From positions 41,686,647 through 41,750,646 of the forward strand of contig OY754970.1 in NCBI GenBank assembly GCA_963576475.1: 64,000 nt of DNA. The letters run 5' to 3'. The notes beneath the pieces were generated by a model, which was not told the DNA's origin, searched no databases, and saw only the letters and a list, made by a program, of their open reading frames with translations. Of this stretch, positions 20,805 through 31,206 are shown piece by piece (the first letter of the stretch is position 1; the number at the start of each line of letters is the position of its first letter). Position numbers and translations under genes: made by a program. Origin of the DNA: Molanna angustata. Its lineage: Eukaryota; Arthropoda; Insecta; Trichoptera; Molannidae.

Positions 20805-21784
20805 CTTATTTTTCCCTTTCTCCAGCCATTACCCTTTGAGTGCCAAAACGTACGCGTCAGTCAATATTTATCAGTCGTGAATTCTGAAACACATTTTATT
20901 GTTAGGTAATGTATAATATATCATTTAAATCAAAGTTAATTTTGTGAATATTATGAAGTATTTAAGTAAGTAATTTCTTTCATTCTGTGATCAGATATAT
21001 TCCTTTTGCATTTTAACTTAAATAAATATTTAGAGAAATTTATTTGCTGAGAAATTATAAATTCATTTTTGAACACGCTTAAATGAAATAAATTTTCTGA
21101 AACTCTCCATTAGTGCATTAATAGTAAGTTCTTATACACAAATAATGATTGCAATTCATTAAAATTGCATGTCCCCGTGTTTATATTTCTCCATATTGAT
21201 AATAAGTTCTGTTCCCATGTACTTTGACGCATCTCACGTAATAATGTAAACAATGAGATTCCCAAGCTCTGCAAATATGTAGATGAACTGCTCCACATTA
21301 TGATGTTCTTTGAATCGCAAAACGGTACATTCTGAAGTAAGAAACTTTACTATGAAATCATTAAAAGACTCCGATTGTTCTCCAACTGTGAACATAGACA
21401 TCTCCTGAACTGTTGAACTTCAAGCTGATGTGTCAAGGTCAACGATATTGAAAAATACTTCGACCATATTAGTGCGAGTTGGAGACGTACTTCATCCACT
21501 ACAAACTGTTCTGCTAGTTTGCTATATTGATAAAGACTTCACTGACAGAACGTATAAAGAATATACCGAAAAATGAAACGATCAAGGCACACCACCAAAA
21601 GTCTTGTATGAAAACATGTTGTAAGGATAGAGTAGAACTAAAATAACCTCTATTCTTGATTAATTATGATCCATAGACATTATAAATTGGTAGGTACTAC
21701 AGTATTCATATTCGATTGCTACTGATCCCAATCGAATTTGAAGGTACTATTCCCTATTGAAAGTTTCGATGCATTTCTTGCATT
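20805..21784. other. Unassigned DNA downstream of the heat-shock-like promoter
   Basis: No ORF with a recognisable domain on either strand. If the promoter is real this would be the transcribed region; I see no poly(A)-site pattern that stands out. Confidence 0.3.
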
Positions 21785-21796
21785 TCTTCTTCTTCT

Positions 21797-22045
21797 TCAG
21801 CCCCTTTCACTCCACTGCTGGATAAAGGCCTCTTCCTGAGTTTTCCACTTCTCTCTATCCTGAACGCTCTGTTTCCACCCATGTCCCACCAGTTCGACAA
21901 TATCGTCAGTCCATCTCCTCTGTGATCTCCCTACACCTCTTCTACTATGGTAGGGTCTCCAATTCAGAAATTTTTGGAGGTCCATCTATCATCTCTCTGT
22001 CTTGCCACTCTTTCTGCAATGTCGGTGACCTTTGACCGGCGCATT
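21797..22045 (-). pseudogene. RTE-type LINE C-terminal fragment
   Basis: The minus strand encodes VTDIAERVARQ, DDRWTSK, then after one frameshift FLNWRPYHSRRGVGRSQRR, WTDDIVELVGHGWKQSVQDR and EEAFIQQWSERG before the stop. GR..RRWTDDI....W...QDR..W...EAF.QQW is the usual C-terminus of insect RTE-like endonuclease-reverse transcriptases. A segment between VARQ and DDRW (usually KW.W.GH) is deleted. The stop is followed by an (AAG)n-type tail seen as TTCTTCTTCTTC at about 21784. Confidence 0.75.
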
Positions 22046-22078
22046 TCATGTTGCTTTATTTAATAAGTTTCAATCTAA

Positions 22079-22245
22079 GCAATATACATACAATCACGCC
22101 ATATCCCTATCAAGGTAGGCAGAGAGGACTGAAAGCCACATTATTCTATCCTGGTGCGCATCCATCGCCTTACCAACACTCATGCATCATCTCATACGTG
22201 TTCGTCTGTTGTTCACGCTTCTAATATTGTATGCATGTATGCATT
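22079..22245 (-). mobile_element. RTE-type LINE 3'-end fragment (family a)
   Basis: The plus-strand phrases CAATCACGCCATATCCCTAT, AGGTAGGCAGAGAGGACTGA and TTCGTCTGTTGTTCACGCTT match, in reverse orientation, the coding end of the copy at 23228-23626. It is 5'-truncated to about 165 bp. Confidence 0.75.
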
Positions 22246-23120
22246 AATCTGCTAATTATTTTGAGGAAGTGCATAGTATTAACAATAATAATTATAATTA
22301 GGGACTGGGACAGGAGTATCCTAATCCATACCTAGTAGAGTATCCTAATTTACAAATTAAAATTATTATATACCTATACACTGATGACATAAACATTAAC
22401 TTTAACTTAATTTTGGTACTATACATTTTATTTACTACTTCATCAAGTTATATTGTACCTATGTACATAAGATATTATTATATTTGTAAAAAAGGATTTT
22501 TGATAAATACATAAAATAAAATTGAGTATTATTATTTGTAGTCCTTAATTGTTATTAATACTATCAGTCAAACAACGCCGTTAAAAAAATATATATGTCT
22601 TCATATTCCGCAATTGTTATCTAGCGACAGCTCCATGTCATTTTTTTAGTGTAATCTATACAATATTTAGCTTCTAAATGGTTAATTTATTTGTGAAAAA
22701 ATCTCATAGCAAATTAGTAAAAAATATTTTTTTACTAATTTAATCTATACTTAGTACAGTAAATGTAAATATTTTCTCTCTTTTGACTGATATAGGTACC
22801 ATGTTTTGGTACTCAGAACGAAAGAATTTAAATGCAGTTTTGTACATACATAGCTCTTCCTGCAAAATAATATCTCGTCGCGTATCAGAAAATTCACGTC
22901 ACTAATATTTATAGCGACATAATTAAGATTTATATCATTTTAAAATGTGTTAACACATGTTTCTCAATTAACACACATTATGTCTTAACGACGTCTCGTG
23001 TTCATTTTTTATTCTGATATATGAATGAAATTTTATTTCACTTTTCTACCTACTAAATATTTGAAGCACATGTTCATATTGAACATAGAGACACCTTAGA
23101 GGAATCGTTTGTTTTTCATT
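22246..23120. other. AT-rich stretch without recognised genes
   Basis: No supported feature. Confidence 0.35.
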
Positions 23121-23123
23121 TAA

Positions 23124-24207
23124 GAGGGGGACTGCTGCCAACGTACCTATTTTTCAATTTGATATACAATCATTATTTCATATCAAATCGTTTTGAAAAA
23201 AATAATTTAGATAGTTTGGGTATTCATAAGCTTAGAAGAATTTGTAACAGAACGATGTATGATAGAGTTCGGAATGAAGATACAAGGAAAGAATGTAAGA
23301 TAAAGAAAGATGTAATTAACAGAATGAAAGTTAACACATTGAGATGGTTTGGCCACTTGGGGAGAATGAACGAAGAACGCCTGACGAAGAAAATATACAA
23401 AGCTGGAACGGAATAAGAGGTCGCGGGCGCCCAAGAAAAGGATGGCATGACCATGTAAACGATATTTTGAAAGATGGAAATGTAAGAAGCATGAACAACA
23501 GACGAACATGTATAAGACGATGTATGAATGTTGATGATGCGATGAATGTGTGTCAAGATAGAAAAATGTGGCGTTCGGTTCTCTCTGCCTACCCCGTTAG
23601 GGACATGGCGTGATGGTATGTATATGTACTCATAAAGAAAAATGTATCATTCCTTTTTGATAATGTTCTGTATAAATTCTTGTGGAAAAATAATGGCATA
23701 CCCCGATTTTCAACGTTTATCTTATATTTTTAATAAAATATAAGGCGTAGTTCAACATATTTTTTTTAAATTAAAGAAGACAAAAATATCTAGAAAAATA
23801 CGATGTGACGTTGCATTAATGCTTCAGGTTTAGAAAATAAACCTAAAAAACATTTATTTTCCATTCAGCGCCATTGCGAAATATAAGTTTTTTTGGTTTA
23901 TTAACTTAACCTGATGCATTAATGCAACGTTACATCGTATTTTTTCAGATATTTTGATCTTCTTCAATTTATAAAAAAATATAATACTCTATACCTAATA
24001 GTTTTTTTAGAAATTTAAGATAAATGTCAAAAATTGGGGTATGCTTATTATTTTCCTACAAGAATAGGTATATACAGAACATAATTAAAAAATTAAGGTA
24101 TATTTTATATCCAAACTAACTAGGTTATTTTTTTCAAAATGATTCGTTTTGTAGTAATGACGCAAATTCAAATTGAAAAAATAGGTACGTTGGCAGCAGT
24201 CCGCCCC
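23124..24207. mobile_element. Harbinger-like foldback MITE, split by an RTE fragment
   Basis: The ends read GAGGGGGACTGCTGCCAACG (left) and, inwards from the right, GGGGCGGACTGCTGCCAACG, continuing as GTACCTATTTTT on both. A TAA lies at both outer edges (23121-23123, 24208-24210), fitting the 3-bp TWA duplication of PIF/Harbinger. Inverted similarity continues to the centre, where GTTGCATTAATGC on the left faces GCATTAATGCAACG on the right. About 400 bp of RTE sequence (23228-23626) interrupts the left arm; without it the element is about 0.68 kb. No transposase. Confidence 0.75.
23228..23626 (+). pseudogene. RTE-type LINE C-terminus (family a) with tail
   Basis: The plus strand gives RICNRTMYDRVRNEDTRKEC, INRMKVNTLRWFGHLGRMNE and ERLTKKIYKAGTE, then in a shifted frame RGRGRPRKGWHDHVNDILKD and QDRKMWRSVLSAYPVRDMA. 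RWFGH..RM..RLTKK.Y and GRGRPRK.W are the C-terminal signature of RTE-like LINEs. A one-base shift near 23400 breaks the frame. The similar TA(T/C)TCATAA sequences at 23219-23228 and 23625-23634 may be the target duplication. This is the longest copy of a family whose 3' end appears at least seven times in the window. The end phrase GGGACATGGCGTGATGGTAT marks the family. Confidence 0.8.
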
Positions 24208-24328
24208 TAATGACAATTTCAAATTCAATGAATGAAGATGTAATTTTCTCATATTTTACTTTATTAAGTATAATTGCTTATGCCAAAGAAAGCAAAAAAC
24301 TAAACTTCTAAATGGGTCGCTTTTAGAT

Positions 24329-24480
24329 GAGTCCATGGCAGAGAGATTAGCGCGCTGGGCTAGTAATCCAGTGGTCGCGACTTCGATTCCTGCCTCGACC
24401 GATTTCGTTAACCTATAGCACAAGCATTTATGCTTATTTTAGGGTGCGTAGGAAAATTTATATGTCCTTGTTAAACATTT
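24329..24480 (+). mobile_element. tRNA-derived SINE, family A
   Basis: A plus-strand copy with the head ATGGCAGAGAGATTAGCGCG, anticodon arm GGGCTAGTAATCCAG, B box CTTCGATTCCTGCC and body TATAGCACAAGCATTTATGC. It differs from the 17188-17342 copy at scattered positions, including one B-box change. Confidence 0.85.
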
Positions 24481-24988
24481 AACGAAAAAACTAAAAATGA
24501 ATATGTATGAAAACAAAAAATATCTGATCTATGATCTTTGAAATGATTGACACAGATCATTGAAAACCATATTTTTATTTTGTACTAGCTTTTATGTCCC
24601 GCCGTTGGCCAAGAATGTAAAATTGTGAAGGAAAAAGCAATCGTTTTTATAATATTGTCACCCAATTATTTTGCAAAATCGGACTATGAAAAGTGGTTTT
24701 TTTATTTTATTTTATTTTATTTATTAACCAAACAAACATACAGTCATTACAGAATATATTAAAAAGACTAAAAAAATAATTACACATTATAAACCATTTC
24801 AGTTTGCGGATAGTTACATAGTGCAGTGTTAACAAATTTATGCTCATTTATTATGGAAAGTTTTATGGAAAATTTACTATGGAAAATTTATACAGTTATG
24901 GAAAGGAAGAAAAGGATAATAAATTAAGAATATTAGGGGGAAGGGAAGCTGTGGGAATCGTAGTCAAATTGAACCAAGCAGAAACCAG

Positions 24989-27837
24989 TTATCGCGAGCC
25001 TAGAAGGGCGTCTGATATGGCACTTTTATATTTAGTTTTAGAGTGTCTAAATATGTCGACTGTCTTAAAAAAGTTATTATAAATATTGCATGCTCTTTGA
25101 AAGAAGGAGTTTTGGGTATAATTGGTCCTACAAAGGGGAAGTCTAAAAGTTACGGATGATCTGGTATAACGAGAGGGACAATTAAAGGGGAGACTCCCAA
25201 CTAGAGACTCAGAGTCAACGGCACCATCAATGATTTTATGTAAATATATCATGTCTGCAATTGTGCGTCTATTTTCTAAAGTTGTTAATTTATGATGACG
25301 AGCTGAGAGAGCTTTATCATCAAAGGCTAAACGACATCTGTAATCAAGGTGTTTCAAAAATTTATTTTGTATTTTCTCCAATCTTTCTACATAAGTTATA
25401 TACTGGGGGTTCCAGACAATTGAGGCATATTCAAGATATGGACGAACATATGTAAAATACAATGATTTTAATGTATCGGTTGACTCAAATGGTTTCGATA
25501 TTCTCAATATATAACCTAGTTGCCTGAATGCTTTTTCCGCAATGTTATCAATATGTGCTCTTAATAGCATTTTTGCATCAAGAGTTATTCCCAGGTCTCT
25601 CACCACCTCGCTTCTTTTCAAAGGAACATTATTTATCATATAATTATAGGGTATAAGATTATTAGAGCGCGTGAACGATATACAGACACATTTGGAGATA
25701 TTCAAATAAAGTTGGTTATTTTGGCAATACATGTGCAAACGATTCAAATCTGCCTGCATATTTTCACTATCTCTTAAGCTAATTATTTTACTGAAAATTT
25801 TTATATCATCAGCATAAACAAGGAATTTGCTGTGTTTGAAACACTTTTGAATGTCATTGATATAGAGGATAAACAGTATTGGACCGAGGTGAGATCCCTG
25901 GGGTACACCAGAGAAACAATGTCGAAATTTAGATGAACAGTTGTTAATTGCAACTGCTTGAGACCTTTTCTCTATGTAAGAAGTTATCCACCCAAGCAGA
26001 TTGCCGTGCACACCATATTCTCCAAGTTTACGTACTAATATTATATGACTTATTTTGTCAAAAGCCTTTGAGAAGTCGGTATACACAGCATCAACCTTCG
26101 AACCCTCCCCCATTGTCCTCAAAATGTAATCAGTGAACTCGACCAAGTTTGATTCGACTGACCTACCTGGGAAAAAGCCGTGCTGATTGGGTACAATAAA
26201 GGATTTGACTGCTGGTGTGATCTGCTTCACAATAATCTTTTCCATTATTTTCCCAAACAAACATAGCTTTGAAATAGGTCTATAATTTTCAATGTTGTGT
26301 TTGTCACCTGATTTGTATACGGGTGTAATGTAAGACCTCTTCCAAACGGAGGGAAATACGCTTTCGGTATATGATTTCGTATACAATAGAGTTAGGATAA
26401 CAGATAACTCTTCCGAACATTTTGCTATGAACAGTGGAGGTATACCATCGGGACCTGGACCTTTATTCAAATCAATAGCCCTTAATTCAGTAAGCACTTC
26501 TACATTATTAAAATAGATATGGCCAAGATTAAGTTCCCTCAAACAAGTCATCGGCGCTCCTCCAACAACTCCACCTCTTTGAAATGCAGAGTCAAAAAAA
26601 CCAGCGAAGAGCTCACATATGGTTTCAGTGTCATTAGCTGAAGCATCCTTATAAAACATGTTTTGTGGATAACCGGTATGCGGCTTTCCGGACTTCACGA
26701 AATGATGTAATGCTCTGGGGTTTGTTCGTATTTCAGCTTCAGTTTTTTTAATATAGTCATTATAACATTTTTTTGTATGTGTTTTTGTCTAGATCTAAGC
26801 AAAGAGTATTCATCATAATCATGAGAGGAACCTGAGCATTTCCACCTCCTATGAACTCTTAATTTTTCTTTAATCACCCTAATTAAAGAGTCACTATACC
26901 ATGAAGGAAAACGAGCTAATTTAGACATTGTTTTGGAGGGAACGTATCTAGATATAGCATCATTCATAATACTATAGAAAAATTCAATTGCTTGCTCCAC
27001 ATTACGAGACCTAAACTCTGTCTCCCAATCGTGGGTTGACAGGCACTCCTTAATCATAGCATAGTCAGCCCTATGAAAATTCCTCACAGATCTCGGAATA
27101 GATTTTATAAACAACTGATTTTTGGCATAAAGACTGATCATGATTGATCTATGGTGTGTATCTTCATCTATTAAAGGTTCATCACACACAATCACTTCAC
27201 AATCTGTACTATTTGACAGAACCAAGTCAAGGATTCTCCCATTTCCATTGGCAATATCATTAAATTGCATAACATCGGCGAGAGACATGAAGTCGACGAG
27301 TGATACACTATTTTGATCGATAAAATTATTAGGGGTACATGAGTTGCTGCCTGTTGATTTAGACCAGGTTATATTTGGCAAATTAAAGTCACCAAGTATC
27401 ATAAATATATCATTGGGATTATTAAATAATAGTTTACTTGTATTTTCCAAGTAATGAGTTAGTCGACAACTATATCTCTCGTCGCGAGGCAAATATACGC
27501 AACCAATATTAATACACGGGTTTGAGTTCCCAGGTATAACCGATATCCAGATTTCTTCTGCATCTGTGGACCAATTAGAATTAACTTTGGAAGGCAAATC
27601 ACTTTTAACCGCTACCAAAACGCCACCGCCCAGGGTTTGACCCGTAGCAGCAAAATCTCTGTCACATCTATACACATTATATCTATAGTCAAAAAGTTCA
27701 TGATCAAATATATTATTATTCAACCATGTTTCTGTGATACAAATGATGTCATAATCATTTGATAAAACATTTGAATAAAATGAATGTGTCTTGGTACGAA
27801 GACCTCTGACATTCTGATAATAAATCGACAATTCCAT
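24989..27837 (-). pseudogene. LINE ORF2: APE endonuclease and reverse transcriptase, one frameshift
   Basis: The ATG at 27837 opens MELSIYYQNVRGLRTKT. Endonuclease landmarks follow: CITETWL, GGGVLVAVKSDL, YLPRD, ILGDFNLPNITW and ILDLVLSN. At about 26768-26774 a run of seven A (minus strand) has probably lost one A; the frame then changes so that KKTEAEIRTNPRALHHFVKS joins the RT frame (the open frame 24989-26698). RT landmarks are ENYRPISKL, YTDFSKAFDKISH, GVPQGSHLGPILFILYINDI, and the catalytic YADD at 25805-25816, then VRDLGITLD. It ends SDALLGSR. No other break is visible. TTG and other upstream codons extend the endonuclease frame to 27855, but the ATG at 27837 fits the family start. It makes the first-strand cDNA at a nicked target. 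Relative of the fragment at 1-260. Confidence 0.88.
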
Positions 27838-28160
27838 CCTGAAGGCTATAGGCAATTACTGTGCCCCCAAGATACCCTCGTCGGTCACTCAACTGGTCCA
27901 CACAGTCCAAAATCTGACCACGAATAGGAATAGAGGGAGAGAAAGAATAATTTACATAAGAGTAAGTAGAAAGAGAACAAAATAAGGTAAGAGGTGAAGA
28001 TTGGGGTAGGTGGGTGAGAACTTTGAGTATTTAGAATGCGCAATAATAAACTTAAATTTAAACATATTAAAACTAAATATATGATGAGGTAAACAGAAAA
28101 AGTAAACATACAATGTATACATACATTATTCAAAATCGTATCAGGTAATATAAAACATAG

Positions 28161-28790
28161 TCATATGATCTTAGAAAGGTCTGTGGCTCTCTTTATCAGT
28201 ATAGGAGGAGAATTGATATCCTTACGAACATAGATTTTACAATGTTTTATCCAAGAAAATTGATACAGTTTCGTCTTAATAAGTTCTCTAGTTTGTTTAT
28301 ATAGGAGTTTATTGGAAACAGTAAGGTGATAATTCAAGAAAACTCTGGCGTCATTTCCAGCAAAATCCAATTCCTTTAGAGAGAGTCCTCGTCTTTTTCG
28401 TATTGCCGCAAGGAAATCTTCAACCCTGTTGCGATTATGGAATTTGACAACTATCTTTGGTGGTATTTTGTGATTACTCCAAGATGCTACACGTCGCACG
28501 AAGTCAATATCTCTTTCTTCTAGAGGAATTCCCAGTTTATATGCAATTTTCGCAATCACACTTGTGAGCACCTCTCCATTGGTACGCGGTATACCAGATA
28601 TTTCCAGATTATTTATACGGGCATATTGATCCTTGCTATTATTTTCATCTGAGAGATGATCTATGGTCTTTCTCAACTCTGTTACTTCCATCTTAAGTGA
28701 GTCAACCTGACAGATGTTAGTGTCAACCCTGACAAGCTTTTCATTAAGAGAGTCTATTATAGATCTGTTATCCGCAACAGCCCTCTCCAT
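28161..28790 (-). CDS. LINE ORF1, RNA-binding protein, N-terminally truncated
   Basis: 209 codons from ATG at 28790. Residues 1-55 are heptad-like (NEKLVRVDTNICQVDSLKME and following), predicting a coiled coil. A DQYARINNLEISGIP segment then opens a domain with IAKIAYKLGI, IDFVRRV, PPKIVVKFHNRNRVEDFLAA, ELDFAGNDARVFLNYHLT and an ILIKRATDLSKI end. This is the ORF1 layout of insect Jockey/CR1-type LINEs with an FP-like RNA-binding domain. A typical ORF1 also has N-terminal sequence before the coiled coil, which is missing because of the 5' truncation. The present ATG is therefore an internal one. It would package element RNA. Confidence 0.78.
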   Translation of the reverse strand: MERAVADNRSIIDSLNEKLVRVDTNICQVDSLKMEVTELRKTIDHLSDENNSKDQYARINNLEISGIPRTNGEVLTSVIAKIAYKLGIPLEERDIDFVRRVASWSNHKIPPKIVVKFHNRNRVEDFLAAIRKRRGLSLKELDFAGNDARVFLNYHLTVSNKLLYKQTRELIKTKLYQFSWIKHCKIYVRKDINSPPILIKRATDLSKII

Positions 28791-29756
28791 GTTTGAAATA
28801 TGATTGAATTTGATTGTAAAATGTTCAAGTGATGGCCACAACCCATTATTTTTTATATATTGCTATAAAGTGTGAATGAAGTATAATATACAATTTCTTC
28901 ACTATTCGAAATGGTTTTAAATATGACTGTTTATCAACATTGTAAAGAGATTGGTTTGGCCACAACCCCCATTTTTAAATATTATCATCGAAAACAAATT
29001 GTAATATGTACTTACCTATTGAATATTTAGTAATTTTGGATGTTGGGATGTGGTTAAAATTTGATTAAACAAATGTACTGAAAAGATCCAGTGTTGGTCA
29101 CATCCCATTCGTTTTATATTTTTTCATCAAGTGTGCATTATATTTTTGCACAATTAGACTGATGAACTTAAAATTGACACAAAAGTCTACATTAACGAAG
29201 AAGAAGAAGACTTAAACTATGGTAAATAATTTGAATATAAACGTTGTGAAGAATTCAGTAATGGCCACAGCTCCCTTTCTTTAAATATTGTCAACGAAAT
29301 CAAATATATTATGTAGGTGTTAAAAATTATTTAAAATAGGATGATATAAATGGTTTAAATTTGATTAAACAAAAGTATTGAAAAGATTCTAGTGCAGGTT
29401 ACATCTTCACATCCCACATCCCATTCGTTTTTACATATGTATTTTCATCAAGTGTGCATATCGTTAATAATATTTCTGCACAATAGACTATTAGACTTAA
29501 AACTAACCCAAAAGTCTAAATAAAAAAGAGAAGAATAAGTATAAGACTATAAGACATAGTTTGTTTAAAAAATCCCAATGGTCTACATAAAATAAGAAAA
29601 AATACATAAAATAGAAGAATTAGACTATTGGAAATAGATTGTATAAAAACTGAGCAAAAGGTCTTCATAAAAGAAGAAGAAGATTAATCTATAGGAAATA
29701 GTTTGTATTAAAACTGTCCTTAAAGGTCTACATAAAATTAAGAAGAAAAATAATTA

Positions 29757-29960
29757 GACTCCAGGAGCCGTCGCTTCAGACCCTTCAGTACCTCCCGTCC
29801 CATCAGGCCCTTCAGTACATCCCGTCCCTTCAATCCCTCATCACGTCCCTTCCAATCAGGCCCTTCAGTACCTCCCGTCCCTTCAGGCCCTTTAATACCT
29901 CCCGTCCCTTCAGGCCCTTTAGTGCCTCCCTTCCCTTCAATTACATCCCGTCCCTTCATT
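29757..29960. repeat. GC-rich minisatellite, about 27-bp unit, left arm only
   Basis: Seven or so imperfect copies of a unit built from CAGGCCCTTCAGTACCTCCC followed by GTCCCTT. It is strikingly GC-rich for this window and has no counterpart in the right arm of the long inverted repeat. The glycine-rich open frame on its minus strand is a by-product. Confidence 0.85.
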
Positions 29961-30350
29961 CGGGTAAGAAAAGTTTAAATCCAGAAACCATCCTGGAAGA
30001 ACCGCGAAGAGATGTAAGCACCGTCTTCTTTTCCCAGGATACTCCACCTTTATAGGTAAAATGACCAAATACACGATGAAGAAGAAGAAGAAAAAAGTTT
30101 AAATCCAGAAACCGTCCTGGAAGACCTACGAAGAGATGGAGGGACAGTCGGACCTTCTTTTCCCAGGATATTCCGCTTTCATTGGTAAAATGACCAAATA
30201 CACGAAGAAGAAGAAGAATAAGAAAAAAGTTTAAATGCAGAAACCACCTCGGGCACACGCTCGACAATTCGCCAAAGTTTCATTGTAATCGGACATACGG
30301 TTTAGGAGCACATCGCTTGCATACATTCATACATTCATAAATAAATAAAT
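29961..30350 (+). repeat. RTE-type 3'-end fragment repeated in tandem, left arm only
   Basis: A unit of about 125-135 bp beginning GTTTAAATCCAGAAACC, with TCCTGGAAGACCTACGAAGA and TTTTCCCAGGATA, ending AAATACACGAAGAAGAAG, occurs twice with a third partial start at about 30225. One frame reads GRPTKRW, recalling the RTE C-terminus. The last part (CGCCAAAGTTTCATTGTAAT then CGGACATACGGTTTAGGAG) is like the 3' UTR of many RTE elements and ends in CATACATTCATA plus (AAAT)n. A single copy of the unit is at 39400-39520. Confidence 0.65.
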
Positions 30351-31165
30351 AAAATAATTTTCCGATAGGAAATCAGTATATTGTTGATTTGTAAGTAAAT
30401 AATAAATGGTAGGTACCTACCTACAACAATGTTCAAAATAAATTCGATTCATAACAAATTTTATTTGAATATCAGAATCTTTCCGTTACCATAGTAACCA
30501 TTCCAATACGTAAAAAATATCAAATGGTTTGAGACATTTTTTGAATATGTAGGTACCTACATACATTGGTTTGTTCGATGCCATAAAAATGAAAATTGTC
30601 AGAAAAATCAAATATTATTTACAAATTATGCAATTTTATTATGCCTATATCTTTACTAATAATAAACACATTTTTACAATATATGTCTTAAAACTTGCTG
30701 TAATGTCTTGTGTTTCATTTTATTATTTCATAATTACATTTAATTCAAAGGTTTATTATTTTCAAGAACATATTCATTCGGTAGGAAAATGAAATATTGT
30801 ATGAAAAGATATTAAAATGGCGGCGTTCATGTACAAAACGCTTACATTAAAAATAAGTTAAACATTATAATTATACAAAATATTCACCATGTTTTTCACT
30901 CAAACGCTAAGTTATACTTGAAAATATATTTTTTTCGTGTAAATACGTACTTCTAACTTTTAAACTAACAGATATTTGCGTGCAAAATGTACACTTTTTT
31001 GACAGATACGACTTGGAAAATTTTGTATGAAAAAAATAATTATTGAAATATTTTTAAAATTCAGCATTTTTATCGCATTATTTTTAGCGTGACACTGCAT
31101 CAGGTATACAGGTACACGTTCGCACATAAATTAGATTTTTAGATGCTCTTGGTTTTTCAGAAGGC

Positions 31166-31206
31166 GTGAGACAAACACACACACACACACATACACACAC
31201 ACAAAC
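31166..31206. repeat. (CA)n microsatellite in left arm of the foldback
   Basis: An interrupted (CA)n run; its mirror partner is the (TG)n run at about 31399-31429 in the right arm. The two could pair in a hairpin RNA. Confidence 0.85.

Larger units (their letters stand above)
24697..28790 (-). mobile_element. Jockey/CR1-superfamily LINE, nearly complete, 5'-truncated in ORF1
   Basis: Minus-strand order is ORF1 (from 28790), a 0.3-kb spacer, ORF2 with endonuclease and reverse transcriptase, a 3' UTR and a (TTTTA)n-complement tail at 24697-24724. Both junctions are visible because the right arm of the host inverted repeat keeps the empty site: there TTTCAAAC runs directly into TACTTTTCATA, while here TTTCAAAC precedes ORF1 and CACTTTTCATAG follows the tail. 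So the 5' end is truncated exactly at the ORF1 methionine codon now seen, and any target duplication is very short. Confidence 0.88.

Noticed and set aside
29738..30267. Glycine-rich and leucine-rich open frames on the minus strand
   Set aside because: They translate a GC-rich minisatellite and a tandem RTE tail.
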